Below, piece by piece: positions 1 to 12,596 of a DNA stretch of 64,000 nt (within the stretch, counting starts at the first letter, position 1; the number at the start of each line of letters is the position of its first letter). The stretch is taken from contig CAJNOP010000001.1 in the NCBI GenBank assembly GCA_905250075.1, positions 2,289,272 to 2,353,271 of the forward strand, in the 5' to 3' direction. Below the pieces are notes generated by a model, which made no database searches, was not told where the DNA came from, and saw only the letters and a list, made by a program, of their open reading frames with translations. The DNA is from Rotaria sp. Silwood1. Its lineage: Eukaryota; Rotifera; Eurotatoria; Philodinida; Philodinidae. Made by a program: the position numbers and the translations under genes.

Positions 1-266
1 ATCTATAGAAAACAAAATTCTTTTTTTTTTCGAATTCATCAAGTCTTAAGCTTTCTCTAACGCGACATCAAATACCTTGAAATATAATCATTTTCTTTTA
101 AATAAAAAATTATTAATATTCCATGATGAGTATTGATGGATCGTTTTGCGTTTTATACTTTTATTATGAATAAAGCTTTTGTTTCTTGTCGTTTTTTTTC
201 TTTATGTTGAAAAAAACCAATGATTTAAATATATTTATGTTCTAGATCTAGTCTCATATTTTTTTT

Positions 267-1114
267 ATGTCTCATACATCATCGCCATCCTTATCAACAT
301 CATATTCGCCTCGTTCTGGCGATCATTTATCACATCCAGTTATTTCGAGACGTGAACGAACACTTTCACAGTAAGAATTTTTCTAAATAGACTTTGTCAT
401 TGTGAAAATTGTGCTCATGACCTTATATGTTCTTCGATATCCGGTACCAGAACTATTATTCACTTTATTCAGAGGAAGAGGTTCTTGATATTCAAGAGTT
501 TCAATTTCCTGCTTTATGAATGAGATCTATAATAGAAAAAAAAAGAGATCCTGAGTACTGTGTGTTATGTAACAAAAACTAGCCCATTTATTAATTAAAC
601 ACATTAAATTTATAACAAAAAATATTATATAAAAATTTTTCTAATTTAGATGTGAGCGTGCATTACAAAGTCCATCATATGAAGGTACAATTGAAGAATT
701 TTGTCGTGAAAGAGGTCATGGCTATATTCGACCAAATGATCATCCAAATCAATTGATTTTTGTACATGTTTCAGAGTAACTAGATTTTTCGAATATTTAA
801 ATTATTTTAATTTTTTGATATATTTATTCAGCATTGATGATGATTATGTACCAAAAAAAGGTGACATAGTTTCATTTAAAAAAATGTTAATGCCACCAAA
901 AAATGAAAAAATTATGGCCGTACATATAAAACTTCTTCATTTAGCTGAAGGTGTTAAACATGAATCATGGGAAGAAGCTGTTGAACATGATATGGAACAT
1001 CGTCGACCATCACTAAAAAACCATTCAATACCATTTATACAAGAAACAGCCGATAATGGTGATCATATACAACATGTTTTATCTCATAGATCATCTCTTA
1101 CTCATATCGATTAA
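267..1114 (+). CDS. CARHSP1: CARHSP1/CSDC2-like cold-shock-domain protein
   Basis: Three exons read through in frame: 267-370, 650-775 and 832-1114, giving 170 residues. After a Ser-rich N-terminus ending in an RRERTLS stretch comes a cold-shock-like OB fold. It shows FCRERGHGYIRPND, then FVHVSDIDDDYVPKKGD and MPPKNEKIMAVHIKLLHLA, which line up with CARHSP1 (FCRSKGHGFITP, PPKNEKLQAV). The family binds single-stranded RNA; CARHSP1 stabilises TNF mRNA and is phosphorylated in its Ser-rich tail. That the rotifer-like copy does the same is inference. The C-terminal 40 residues beyond the domain are unrecognised. PSMC1 starts 264 bp downstream on the same strand. The first two exons are too short to stand out alone, but both have clean GT...AG borders. 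CSDC2 is the alternative name within the same family. Confidence 0.85.
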
Positions 1115-1378
1115 ATTAACAAAGATCAATTGAATCTATTTAGAAAAAAAGACGAAAAAGGAAACAATTAAAGTTTTTGTTTATTGTTTTTTGTTTATAT
1201 ATGTACTGTCTCTTGTGTGTGTAACCTATCATCTCTTTATTATGACGAGCTCAATTTAGAAAGTCAATTAAACCTTTATATATACATATATATATAATAC
1301 AAATATTCTATATTCTTGGTATAACTAATCGGTTTTTTTGTTTTTCTTTAGATTTATTAGTGAAATTATATTAAAATT

Positions 1379-3735
<2,357 letters not shown>

Positions 3736-3900
3736 ACATCGAATATTTAACAATAGGCAACCCTTATTACCAAAATTTGTTTTTTATTATTATTCAAGTG
3801 TTATTTTCTTTTTTTTTTGTCCCGTGTTGTTCTTCTATTCTCGAGACAACAATAAACAGAGTTTAACTGGCAAACTAAAAATATATATATTTAAAAAAGA

Positions 3901-3912
3901 TTCTTTTTTTAG
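3901..3912 (+). promoter_or_regulatory. Acceptor-like polypyrimidine-AG directly before the USP39 ATG
   Basis: A T-rich tract ending in AG abuts the start codon of USP39 (ATG at 3913). No upstream coding exon of USP39 is visible in the 177 bp after the PSMC1 stop. An AATAAA-type signal lies at about 3850. This is the arrangement expected of a spliced-leader trans-splice site inside a polycistronic precursor. Trans-splicing is known in bdelloid rotifers, but its use here is inference. A 5' UTR cis-intron is the alternative. Confidence 0.45.
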
Positions 3913-6900
3913 ATGAATGACGATATTAAACAAATTCAAGGTATTAAACGACCTTATGATTCGAATGCAACGACGTTTACTGCTGGATATCAACCAGTAG
4001 CAAAAAAGAAAAAAGGTTCGTTTTGTATCTTTTTAGAATATGTATTTTGATTCATACAATGCATATGATATCTGATTTATCAATGTTCTTTTTTTGCTTA
4101 TAGGTGTACCTGTTGTTGGCACAACTCTGCGAGAATTAATGCATACAAGTGTTAAATCAGAATCAACGACTATTGATAGTCGTAGTCGTAATTGTCCGTA
4201 TTTAGATACGATTAATCGGTATGGTTTTAAAAGAAAAATGTTCAAATAATAATGAGCAATTATTTATTATTGATTACTAACAAATAACTGACAGAAAATT
4301 TACAAAAAGAAAATCTTTTTAGTTTTATTGGTTTAAATTGTGAATTTTTGAACTAATTCCAGTAATATGAAAATCGATAAGAAACTCTATTAAGATTCAT
4401 TTGTAGCGTCAAACTCCCTAAAACATCTACGTAATTAGTTTCCATAAACTAACGAGAAAAGATGACCGATCAACTTGATAATTAAATCCATGAGTGGAGC
4501 CAGACAAAATCCGGCAGTGTTAAGTAAGAATGACCTTTTCGAAGTTGTTACCGTCTTAATGAGTTTTTTACCACTATTAAAGCTGAGAAAGAAAAATTAG
4601 ACTTCAAAACTGAAGTTCCTGCTATTTCCCCTTTGATAAGATTTCATGATCATTAGAATGCCACAAGAATTCTTAGTCCGAAAAATATATTCTTTTTCAT
4701 ATATTGACTATTCAGAATAGAAAAATAGATCATGTGACATATAGGAAGATCAGAAAATAGATGTTTTTCAACGTTCGATATCTCTGGAGGAATGTAATAT
4801 TTTTGATTGAGAATTTTAAAAAATTCTAATGACTACGAAATCTATCTATAGGCAAAATTTCGAATTGAAATACTACCATTCTGGTTTTCATAAATATGTT
4901 GTGACGAGCAAAAAAACTAAGCGGAAGGATAATAGTTCCAGAAGGATAATGCATGAAAATAAATTCGTTTCATCAAACTTCCCTCATGAACAAAATCTTA
5001 GCTCAATCGACGATTCATACTTGAGAACCTTCTCAAATGAAAACATCACTAATGAATCTATCTAACACATTAGATCAAGTTCGATTATAAAGGGTTTCCT
5101 AAGAGTAGATGTAGGAATTATTTAATCTTGATCAATACAATTTTAATATTATTTCTGTTTGTAGGAGTGTACTCGATTTTGATTTTGAAAAACTTTGTTC
5201 AATAACACTATCAAATAATAATGTCTATGCTTGTTTAGTTTGTGGCAAATATTTTCAAGGTTAATTATTTATTATTTCAAAAATCTATTAAATATATATA
5301 TATATTGTTTGTATTTTAAAGGTCGCGGACAAAAATCTTGTGCTTATACACATAGTGTTGAAGTTGAACATCATGTTTTTATAAATCTTCATTCATTACA
5401 ATTTTTTTGTTTGCCAGATAATTATGAAATCATAGATTCGTCATTAGATGATATTAAAGTAAGAAGAAAAAAAAATATATATAGAATGGTTCAAAAGTCA
5501 TGACTACTTAAGAAATATAAATAACTCGGCTACTGATTTCCAAAGACCAAGTTCATCAATAGTACAGAAAATGCAATGTATTCGACTAGAATGTAAAAAC
5601 TAGATTTTCTGAATCAAAACTTACTACTAAGTAGTCTCCAATCACAAATATACAAAAGTTTTTGATTAAGTTTGATCAATAGCTGAGTTATCTGTATTTC
5701 ATACTTGAAATTGGTAGGCTGAAATTTTTAATTGAACCGGCAACAAACCGGTCTGCTTAATATAACATTCAAAATATCAGTTCTTTTCGAAAAAGTATAT
5801 CACTTCCGTTCTACAAAGACATGCAGTGTAAAACTCGTGTAATCCTTGTTGGAGGTTCTAATAGTATCAACTCTGTGGTTAATTTTTTTCTACTAATGAT
5901 ATGATTTCTTTACAATTTGTGAGTTTGATCTCTTCTTACTCGAAATAATTATTTTAACACAGCTGAAAGGCATTTCAATTGGTAAAAGGATACTATTGTC
6001 GATAGAAGTATAGTATGTTTTTATATGAGACTTCCTATTTTAAAGTTTCTTTATCCAAATATTTTTACCATTGCATAATGCGAATAGTTGGCAAGATCTT
6101 GACGATAGAATAGAACCTTTTCTGCTATTTTACAATGACAGCATGAACTAAAAACAATTATCTATTAGGATATCATGACAGTCAGCTAAAAATAGTCAAG
6201 AAAAGTCTGCTCGAACGTTCATGATGAAAAATCTTTAGTTCAGATCGAGTTTCTATTCTAATATCTGACTAATTTTTCGTAAGCATAATACAACAACGAC
6301 TCGAATTTCGTCAGTTGGACATTTTCAAACTCATATTTCTTGATCATTAAAATCATTGAAATTGTTGAAAACCAACTGGTTTGGTTCAATGTATGCTGTA
6401 TTTATTAAGAGGTCATGACTTCTGTGACAGTCTGTATTTGTTGTTTTTTATTCTATATACTCATTTTATTCATATTTAGTATGTACTTAATCCAACATAT
6501 TCAAAAGAACAAATAGAACAATTGGATAAAAATGAAAAAATGGTTCGTGCTTATGATGGAACTTTATATTTACCAGGTCTGTTAAATACAAAAAAATTTC
6601 ATGAAAAATAAATATTTTATTTTTTGTTTTCTTTCTCAAAAAGGTATTGTTGGTTTAAATAATATTAAAGCGAATGATTATTGTAATGTTATCTTACAAG
6701 TAAATTATTCTTTAATTCGCTTAGAATTTTTTTAATTTTATAAATTTAGGCTTTAATTAATGTTGGTCCATTACGTGATTATTTTCTTCAAGAAGATAAT
6801 TATGCTGATATACGTGTAGCACCTGGTGATATCATGATAAATTTAGTTAAACGTTTTGGTGAATTAGTTCGTAAATTATGGAATCCACGAAATTTTAAAG

Positions 6901-9150
6901 CACATGTATCACCACATGAAATGTTACAAGCTGTTGTTAAATGTAGTAAAAAACGTTTTCAAATAACACAACAAGGTGATCCTGTTGAATTTCTTGCATG
7001 GCTTCTTAATAGTCTCCATTTAACATTGAATGGAACAAAAAATTCCAATAGTAGTATTATTTATAAAGCATTTCAAGGCAAAATGAAAGTTTATACACGA
7101 AAAATTCCACCAATTGATTTAGTAATAAATAAAATGTTAATAGTATTGTTTGTTTAAATTTGTTCTTTTGTTTTTTATAGAGTGAAGATGAAAAGAGAAA
7201 ATTACTAGCCATAGAAGAATATAAAGGTAATATATATGAAAACTCAAGATTTTTTGTTTTTTGATTTTTATTATTATAATATTTATTTTAGAATATGATG
7301 AAGAAACTCCATATCTATTTTTATCAGTTGATCTTCCACCACCACCATTATTTCGTGATGAATTTAAAGAAAGTATTATACCACAAGTACCACTTTTTCA
7401 AATTTTAACAAAATTTGATGGACAAACAGCACAAGAACATAAAACATATAAAGATAATTTTCTTAAACGTTATGAAATAAGAAAATTACCACCGTATCTT
7501 ATTTTATGTTTTCGGGTACGATAAGAAAAACAATTTTTTTCATAATATTTTACTTATTTTATCTTATTATTTTAGCGTTTTACCAAAAATACATTCTATC
7601 TAGAAAAAAATCCAACAATTGTCAATTTTCCAATTAAGTATGTAAATAATGAGTGAAATAATGAATTTAGCTTAGCATGCATTGTACATGAGGGTACTAG
7701 GAACAATACAACAGATCTGTTTGTATTATAAACTATGCATTATAAACATGTCTGTGACAAAAGTAATATATCTGCAAGAAATAATACAGAAATAATGGCA
7801 TCTTAAATTGTCTTCCGGCTATATAGATTCTTTTCACGTAATTGTATAGAATTTTGTCCATTCGGTTTTTTCTTGTAAAAGAATTTGATTCTTTTTTTTT
7901 TATAGATAAGTTTTCAATGAATAATGAATAGAATCTTATCTTCAGATTATAGTCAACCAACTTGTGTTAAGTTTAAAATAGTTATCATGTCATGCATCAT
8001 GCATCAGTGTCTGTTATAAGGCAAAATATTTCTAATTAAAAAACATCGTTCCATCTTATCAAGAACTCATTCAAAATATTAATAAAACACTCCTACAGGT
8101 TTCCTTCTATAAACGTTTAGAATAAATATGACTTCATGTATATTAAATATAGGCGTGCTCTGTAATCTTTATGATAAAATGACTGACTCCAAAGTCCAAT
8201 ACTGATTGGATATTTATAGTTGTATACTTGATAAACCTTCTCAAATATCTGATCCTTTCATTTGAATTATTGATTCCTATGTAAATCATCATGTTTTGAC
8301 CTCTAAAAACTCACATGAATATGAGAAGATTAACTTTTCCTAATTTACACAAAGATTTGTTCAAATAAAATATGTTTTTATGACCTGATTAAAATGCGCT
8401 AATCTTCTTTGACGAAGGAAAATATATATGTCGTTTAGAATTTACTAAAAAAAACAACGAAAAGAAGTTTCTAATGATTGACATTGAATTAAAATATAAG
8501 AAAAAGTCTTATTAATCGATAAGCTTTTTTGTCTATTATCTTGTCTATTGGGAATAAAACTATTTGTTCATATTAATCAAAAAAACCAATTGAATATGAT
8601 TAACTCTATTCAATAGAAAAAGAAAAAAAAAAGAATACGAAGACACTTTCTTTTCTTATAGTAAAAAAAAAAGTATACTACTTTTTCTTTTTTTAGAAAC
8701 GTTGATCTTCGAGAATTATTACCTGAATATCGTATTGAACCATCAGCTTTAATTGAAAGTCCATCAACAACTTATGATCTCATTTCTAATGTTGTTCATG
8801 ATGGAGAACCAGGTAAAATTAAATTTTTAAAAATTTTAATATGTTCTTTTTTGTCTTGTTTTAAGGGAAAGGTACCTATCGCGTTCACATTTTGCATAAG
8901 GTTTGTTAGAAATTAGAATAATGAAAAGAACAAATAAATCCAATGATTTGACTTTTTAGGGTTCAGGTACATGGTATGAATTACAAGATTTACATGTCGT
9001 CGATGTTTTACCACAAATGATTACACTTTCTGAATCGTATTTACAAGTAAGACAAAAAATATTTTCATATCATTTTCTTTATTAATAATATAAAATATTT
9101 TATAGATTTGGGAACGTCGTGATGTTAGTGAATTATTCAAAAAAACTTGA
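3913..9150 (+). CDS. USP39: USP39 / Sad1, inactive ubiquitin-specific protease of the U4/U6.U5 tri-snRNP
   Basis: Fourteen exons in frame give 529 residues (human 565): 3913-4015, 4104-4218, 5165-5259, 5322-5458, 6480-6576, 6644-6699, 6750-7121, 7181-7226, 7292-7515, 7576-7637, 8697-8812, 8866-8900, 8960-9046, 9106-9150. USP39 is a structural tri-snRNP factor needed for pre-mRNA splicing. It has a Zn-finger UBP domain (CLVCGKYFQGRG...CLPDNYEIIDSSL) and a USP fold without protease activity. The catalytic-Cys region reads GLNNIKANDYCNVILQ, with Asp at the Cys position as in human (KANDYANA). A Cys sits two residues later. A usual Zn-finger His (KSHAY) is Cys here (KSCAY). The tail after WERRD differs from human. 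Introns 2 (946 bp), 4 (1,021 bp) and 10 (1,059 bp) are unusually long for this window. The 3' end lies 55 bp from the stop of the opposing PAP2_C gene. Confidence 0.96.
5493..6421. repeat. Inverted-repeat element filling USP39 intron 4
   Basis: Imperfect 23-bp inverted repeats (5493-5515 and 6399-6421, about 3 mismatches, sharing AAGTCATGAC and CTTAA) bracket most of the 1-kb intron. Inside, a second pair of 25-bp arms (5511-5535 and 5675-5699) differs at 4 positions, all transitions, which looks like an old palindrome decaying by point mutation. No transposase reading frame is visible. Probably a non-autonomous DNA transposon with a second foldback inside it; the family is unknown. Confidence 0.4.
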
Positions 9151-9205
9151 ACATTTCTATTTTTTTTCTTCTGTATTCATGTTTTTTGTTTGCTTCTACA
9201 TATTA

Positions 9206-9997
9206 TTAAACTTCTTTAAGACTTGAACGAAATTGAGGAAAAACTAATTGTTTTAAATGTAGAAATAAATTTTGTGGTACTTCTGGTAAATCAATATGTA
9301 ATGGTTTACATTGCCATATTAATAATGTTACAATAAAACCTAAAAACATATCAATAGAATAATGATGACGTTCTAATATTGTACATAGAATACGTTGAAT
9401 TATATGAAACCAAATTAATATCGGAAGACCATAACGTAATATTCTTGATGAATATTGACGAGATAATATTGTAAATGAAATAGCTGTTAGAGTATAAATT
9501 GTAACATGTCCACTATAAAGTAAATCATTACAAGCACCACCAACACGTATTCTAAATGGATTAATAGGATCAGTAAAATTACATCGAGGTTTTGGTGAAG
9601 GTAAAACTGTCATTGAAAAAAGGCATATACGTAATGTACGTGCTATAAGTAAACATCGTGCACCTTTTTGAACTACAGTTAAACCTTTACTACCATTAAG
9701 AAAACAGAAAAATACCCAAATTATTGCTAAGTTTTCAACTGATAATCCAGTAGCAGTACATATTTGTTTTCTTGAAGTAATTTTTCTTAGGAATTCATAA
9801 GCAAGATCACGTAATGGAGTATGATTATGTTCAACAGATGATATTAATTGTACTGAAGTATTTTCAATAAAAAATTCCATGGCAAGAAATAATAAATCTC
9901 TCAATGATTTTAAAACATATATTTGTAATTCATGACTAACACGTAATTGATATTGGTTTCTAATAGAACGGAATGGAAAATATCGTTGCATTATCAT
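9206..9997 (-). CDS. Sphingomyelin-synthase-related PAP2_C membrane enzyme
   Basis: Single uninterrupted exon of 263 residues. The family transfers phosphocholine or phosphoethanolamine headgroups to ceramide in Golgi/ER membranes. Signature motifs are visible in order: D1-like HTPLRDLAYEF (about 59-69), D2-like PSPKPRCNF (133-141), D3 CNDLLYSGHVTIYTLT (156-171) and D4 HHYSIDMFLGF (211-221). The catalytic triad would be His164, His212 and Asp216. Hydrophobic helices surround these motifs. It is shorter than human SMS1 or SAMD8 (about 410 residues) because the N-terminal SAM or extra cytosolic region is absent. Start chosen: the upstream of two ATGs two codons apart (MIM). Whether it makes sphingomyelin or ceramide phosphoethanolamine cannot be told. 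It converges with USP39, 55 bp between stops. Confidence 0.8.
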   Translation of the reverse strand: MIMQRYFPFRSIRNQYQLRVSHELQIYVLKSLRDLLFLAMEFFIENTSVQLISSVEHNHTPLRDLAYEFLRKITSRKQICTATGLSVENLAIIWVFFCFLNGSKGLTVVQKGARCLLIARTLRICLFSMTVLPSPKPRCNFTDPINPFRIRVGGACNDLLYSGHVTIYTLTAISFTILSRQYSSRILRYGLPILIWFHIIQRILCTILERHHYSIDMFLGFIVTLLIWQCKPLHIDLPEVPQNLFLHLKQLVFPQFRSSLKEV

Positions 9998-12596
9998 TCA
10001 GTCACAATAAAAATATTCATTAAATTAAATATTCATGGCAACACTTGAAATAAGAACCAAAACAAATATTTATTATGCCGTTACCATGTAGTTTGCGAGT
10101 CTCATCGAAATTTCACTATTGGCCGTTCTTTTTTTCAAACAGCTATACTGTACGATACGAACAACAAATAATAAAGAAATAAAAATAGTTATATCTACAG
10201 GGTGATTGAAAAGTAACTCCCTATTTTAAATTCTTTATTACTCTCAAATGACAAAAGATATCATAACGATTATTACACTGTTTTGAAGCATGTGTCATGC
10301 CATATTATAGTAGATGAAACAAGCCGATTGATCATTTGACTATCTAAGATCAAGCACGAATTTCATCTCGAGAATCTCTGAAAATAACTCATTATTTTGA
10401 ATAATTTATTGTTCTTATACGACAAAAAATACTGTAATAAATTTTTGTATTATTTTGAACTATGCATAATACAATAACATTTAATGTCTCAAATTTATAC
10501 ATAGATTCCTCTATTATCCGTACACTTCTGTGGTTATTATAGTATCTGTTCTTATGTAAGGAAATATCAGTATTCAAAATAATGAGTTATTTTCAGAGAT
10601 TCTCGAGATGAAATTCGTGCTTGATCTTAGATAGTCAAATGATCAATCGGCTTGTTTCATCTACTATAAAATGGCATGACACATGCTTCAAAACAATGAA
10701 ATAATCGTTACGATATCTTTTGTCATTTGAGAGCAATAAAGAATTTAAAATAGGGAGTTACTTTTCAATCACCTTGTATATCATCGAATAGACATAGTTG
10801 TAAAAGTAAAATAGACAGTGTTTATATCAGAGGATTTTGTTTTCATTCATTATCCAACATGAAATACAAATGATTAAATAAATTAAACAATTATTTTTTC
10901 TCTTTCAAATTATCAACTATTTACTAGTAAAAAAAAATCTTTTCAGTTACAAAACAAAATGATTCATGCTAATACAAGACCATACATTTAAGTTTGTTTA
11001 CAGGATAATCGATGCATTTCTGTCACATAGCCTCTTGGGCTTTTTTTTCTATATACGATAATATCATAGACAAAAAACTGCTTCTGGCGTAAGCAAACAT
11101 CTATAGTTATTATGTTGCTAACGGTGTTTGTTATATTTTTAGGTACTTCCTCTCATGTTGTTATGAGATATCTTGGTACAAGGAGAACAGGCAAAAAGAA
11201 AAACCAAGGAAAATCGTACAAGAACGTAATACACTAAGAAAATGATACTTTGTCCTTAGTGCAAAAAGGACCTTGTTTTTAAGGTCTACGTTTCATTTTG
11301 TTTTTCGTGTTATTTGGACTTAATAACTTATCAAACTCTATGCTCATATCAGGGTAACAAGTAGTTATTTTTTTCACATTTATGACTGATATGGTAGTTC
11401 TATATATAGAAAGATTTAATGAAATAAACTTTTTAAATAATGTCAAAAAAAAGAATAACTGAAGATTTTCTAAAGTTTTTATTGGCTTATCATTTTCATT
11501 TAATTATTAATAAGCTAATATGTATTGATTTTGAATATTTCTGTCTCTCAACCAGTAGGTTTATTTATGCTCTATAAGTATATTTTAATGAAAGAAAGTG
11601 ACATCTTTAGATAGAAAGAGGTTTATTTTCATTATTTCATTAGTTGCTTGATAGATATTTTTGGCCCAATGATATATTCGGAACGATGACCCATTTCCCT
11701 TCGACATCATACCATCGTCTCATCGTGTCAAACATGATTCACACGAGAATGACCAATTTATTTGAATGTACCAGTTCCTCTTTTATCATGCAACAATCAT
11801 AATCTATTACAAACGTACTAGTTTTTTTTTTATCAGCTAAAGCATTTGTATAACATTAATAACTTTTTATTGTTTAGATTGTAAAACATATATTCCCCCG
11901 ACATGAAAACAATCAAGCATTGTTGAAAAATTTTTTTCAGTAAATATTGTCCTAAGATCTCGAGATAAATAGCAACAGATTTTTAGAAAACGTTTGATTA
12001 TTTTCATTGCGAGCAATATATATATATGTAACCTAACGAATAACAAGTCAGAGTACCCATCCTTGTATATGTGTACGTTATTATTACGAAGCAAATGCTT
12101 TGATACATTTTTTTTTATAGTATTTCGAGATAAATAATAGATATTTGTTTTTCAGATGAAAAATAGACTATTGTACGCATTTTTCTAGAGTATATAATGT
12201 TTTTTTAAGATAATAACATTGATTCTTTGATGCTTTTACTTTTCTTCATTTCGGTATGCATTTTGATTCCTTATCTATCTTTTATGAAGAATAAAAGACA
12301 CTCATATTTACTTTGTAGGCAAAACTGAGGTCATATGTTCACACGTACACACCCTAAAAAGCGCAAAAAAAGAACATTATCGTAACTTTAACTAAATATC
12401 TTTTTCGAACTATTCGGACCTTATAAACGCATATTCTTTATTTATTATCGATAAGATGTGTACTTGTTCGTCTTGTGACAGACAAAAATAAATAGCTAAT
12501 CGTAGTTTTTATTTTATATATATTCTGTTTTGTTTTGTGCTTTAGATTTACTATTATATTTTTTTTTTTGCTTTTACTTTATTATAATTCAAGCGA
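9998..12596. other. Intergenic, 2.6 kb, containing one MITE
   Basis: AT-rich sequence between the PAP2_C gene and the patatin lipase. It holds the mariner-type MITE at 10198-10776. Elsewhere no reading frame with family resemblance, no tRNA and no further repeat was seen. The last 100 bp before the lipase ATG include a TTTTGTGCTTTAG acceptor-like signal at about 12532-12545. Confidence 0.6.
10198..10776. mobile_element. Mariner/Tc1-type MITE with 206-bp terminal inverted repeats
   Basis: A 579-bp element begins CAGGGTGATTGAAAAGTAAC and ends in the near-perfect inverse (CAATCACCTTG). It is flanked by TA dinucleotides (10196-10197 and 10777-10778) as target-site duplication. Arms 10198-10403 and 10571-10776 match almost base for base over 206 bp, around a 167-bp core that codes for nothing recognisable. 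TA duplication and CAGGG ends are typical of the IS630-Tc1-mariner superfamily. The very low divergence between arms implies recent insertion. Non-autonomous: no transposase. Confidence 0.85.
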
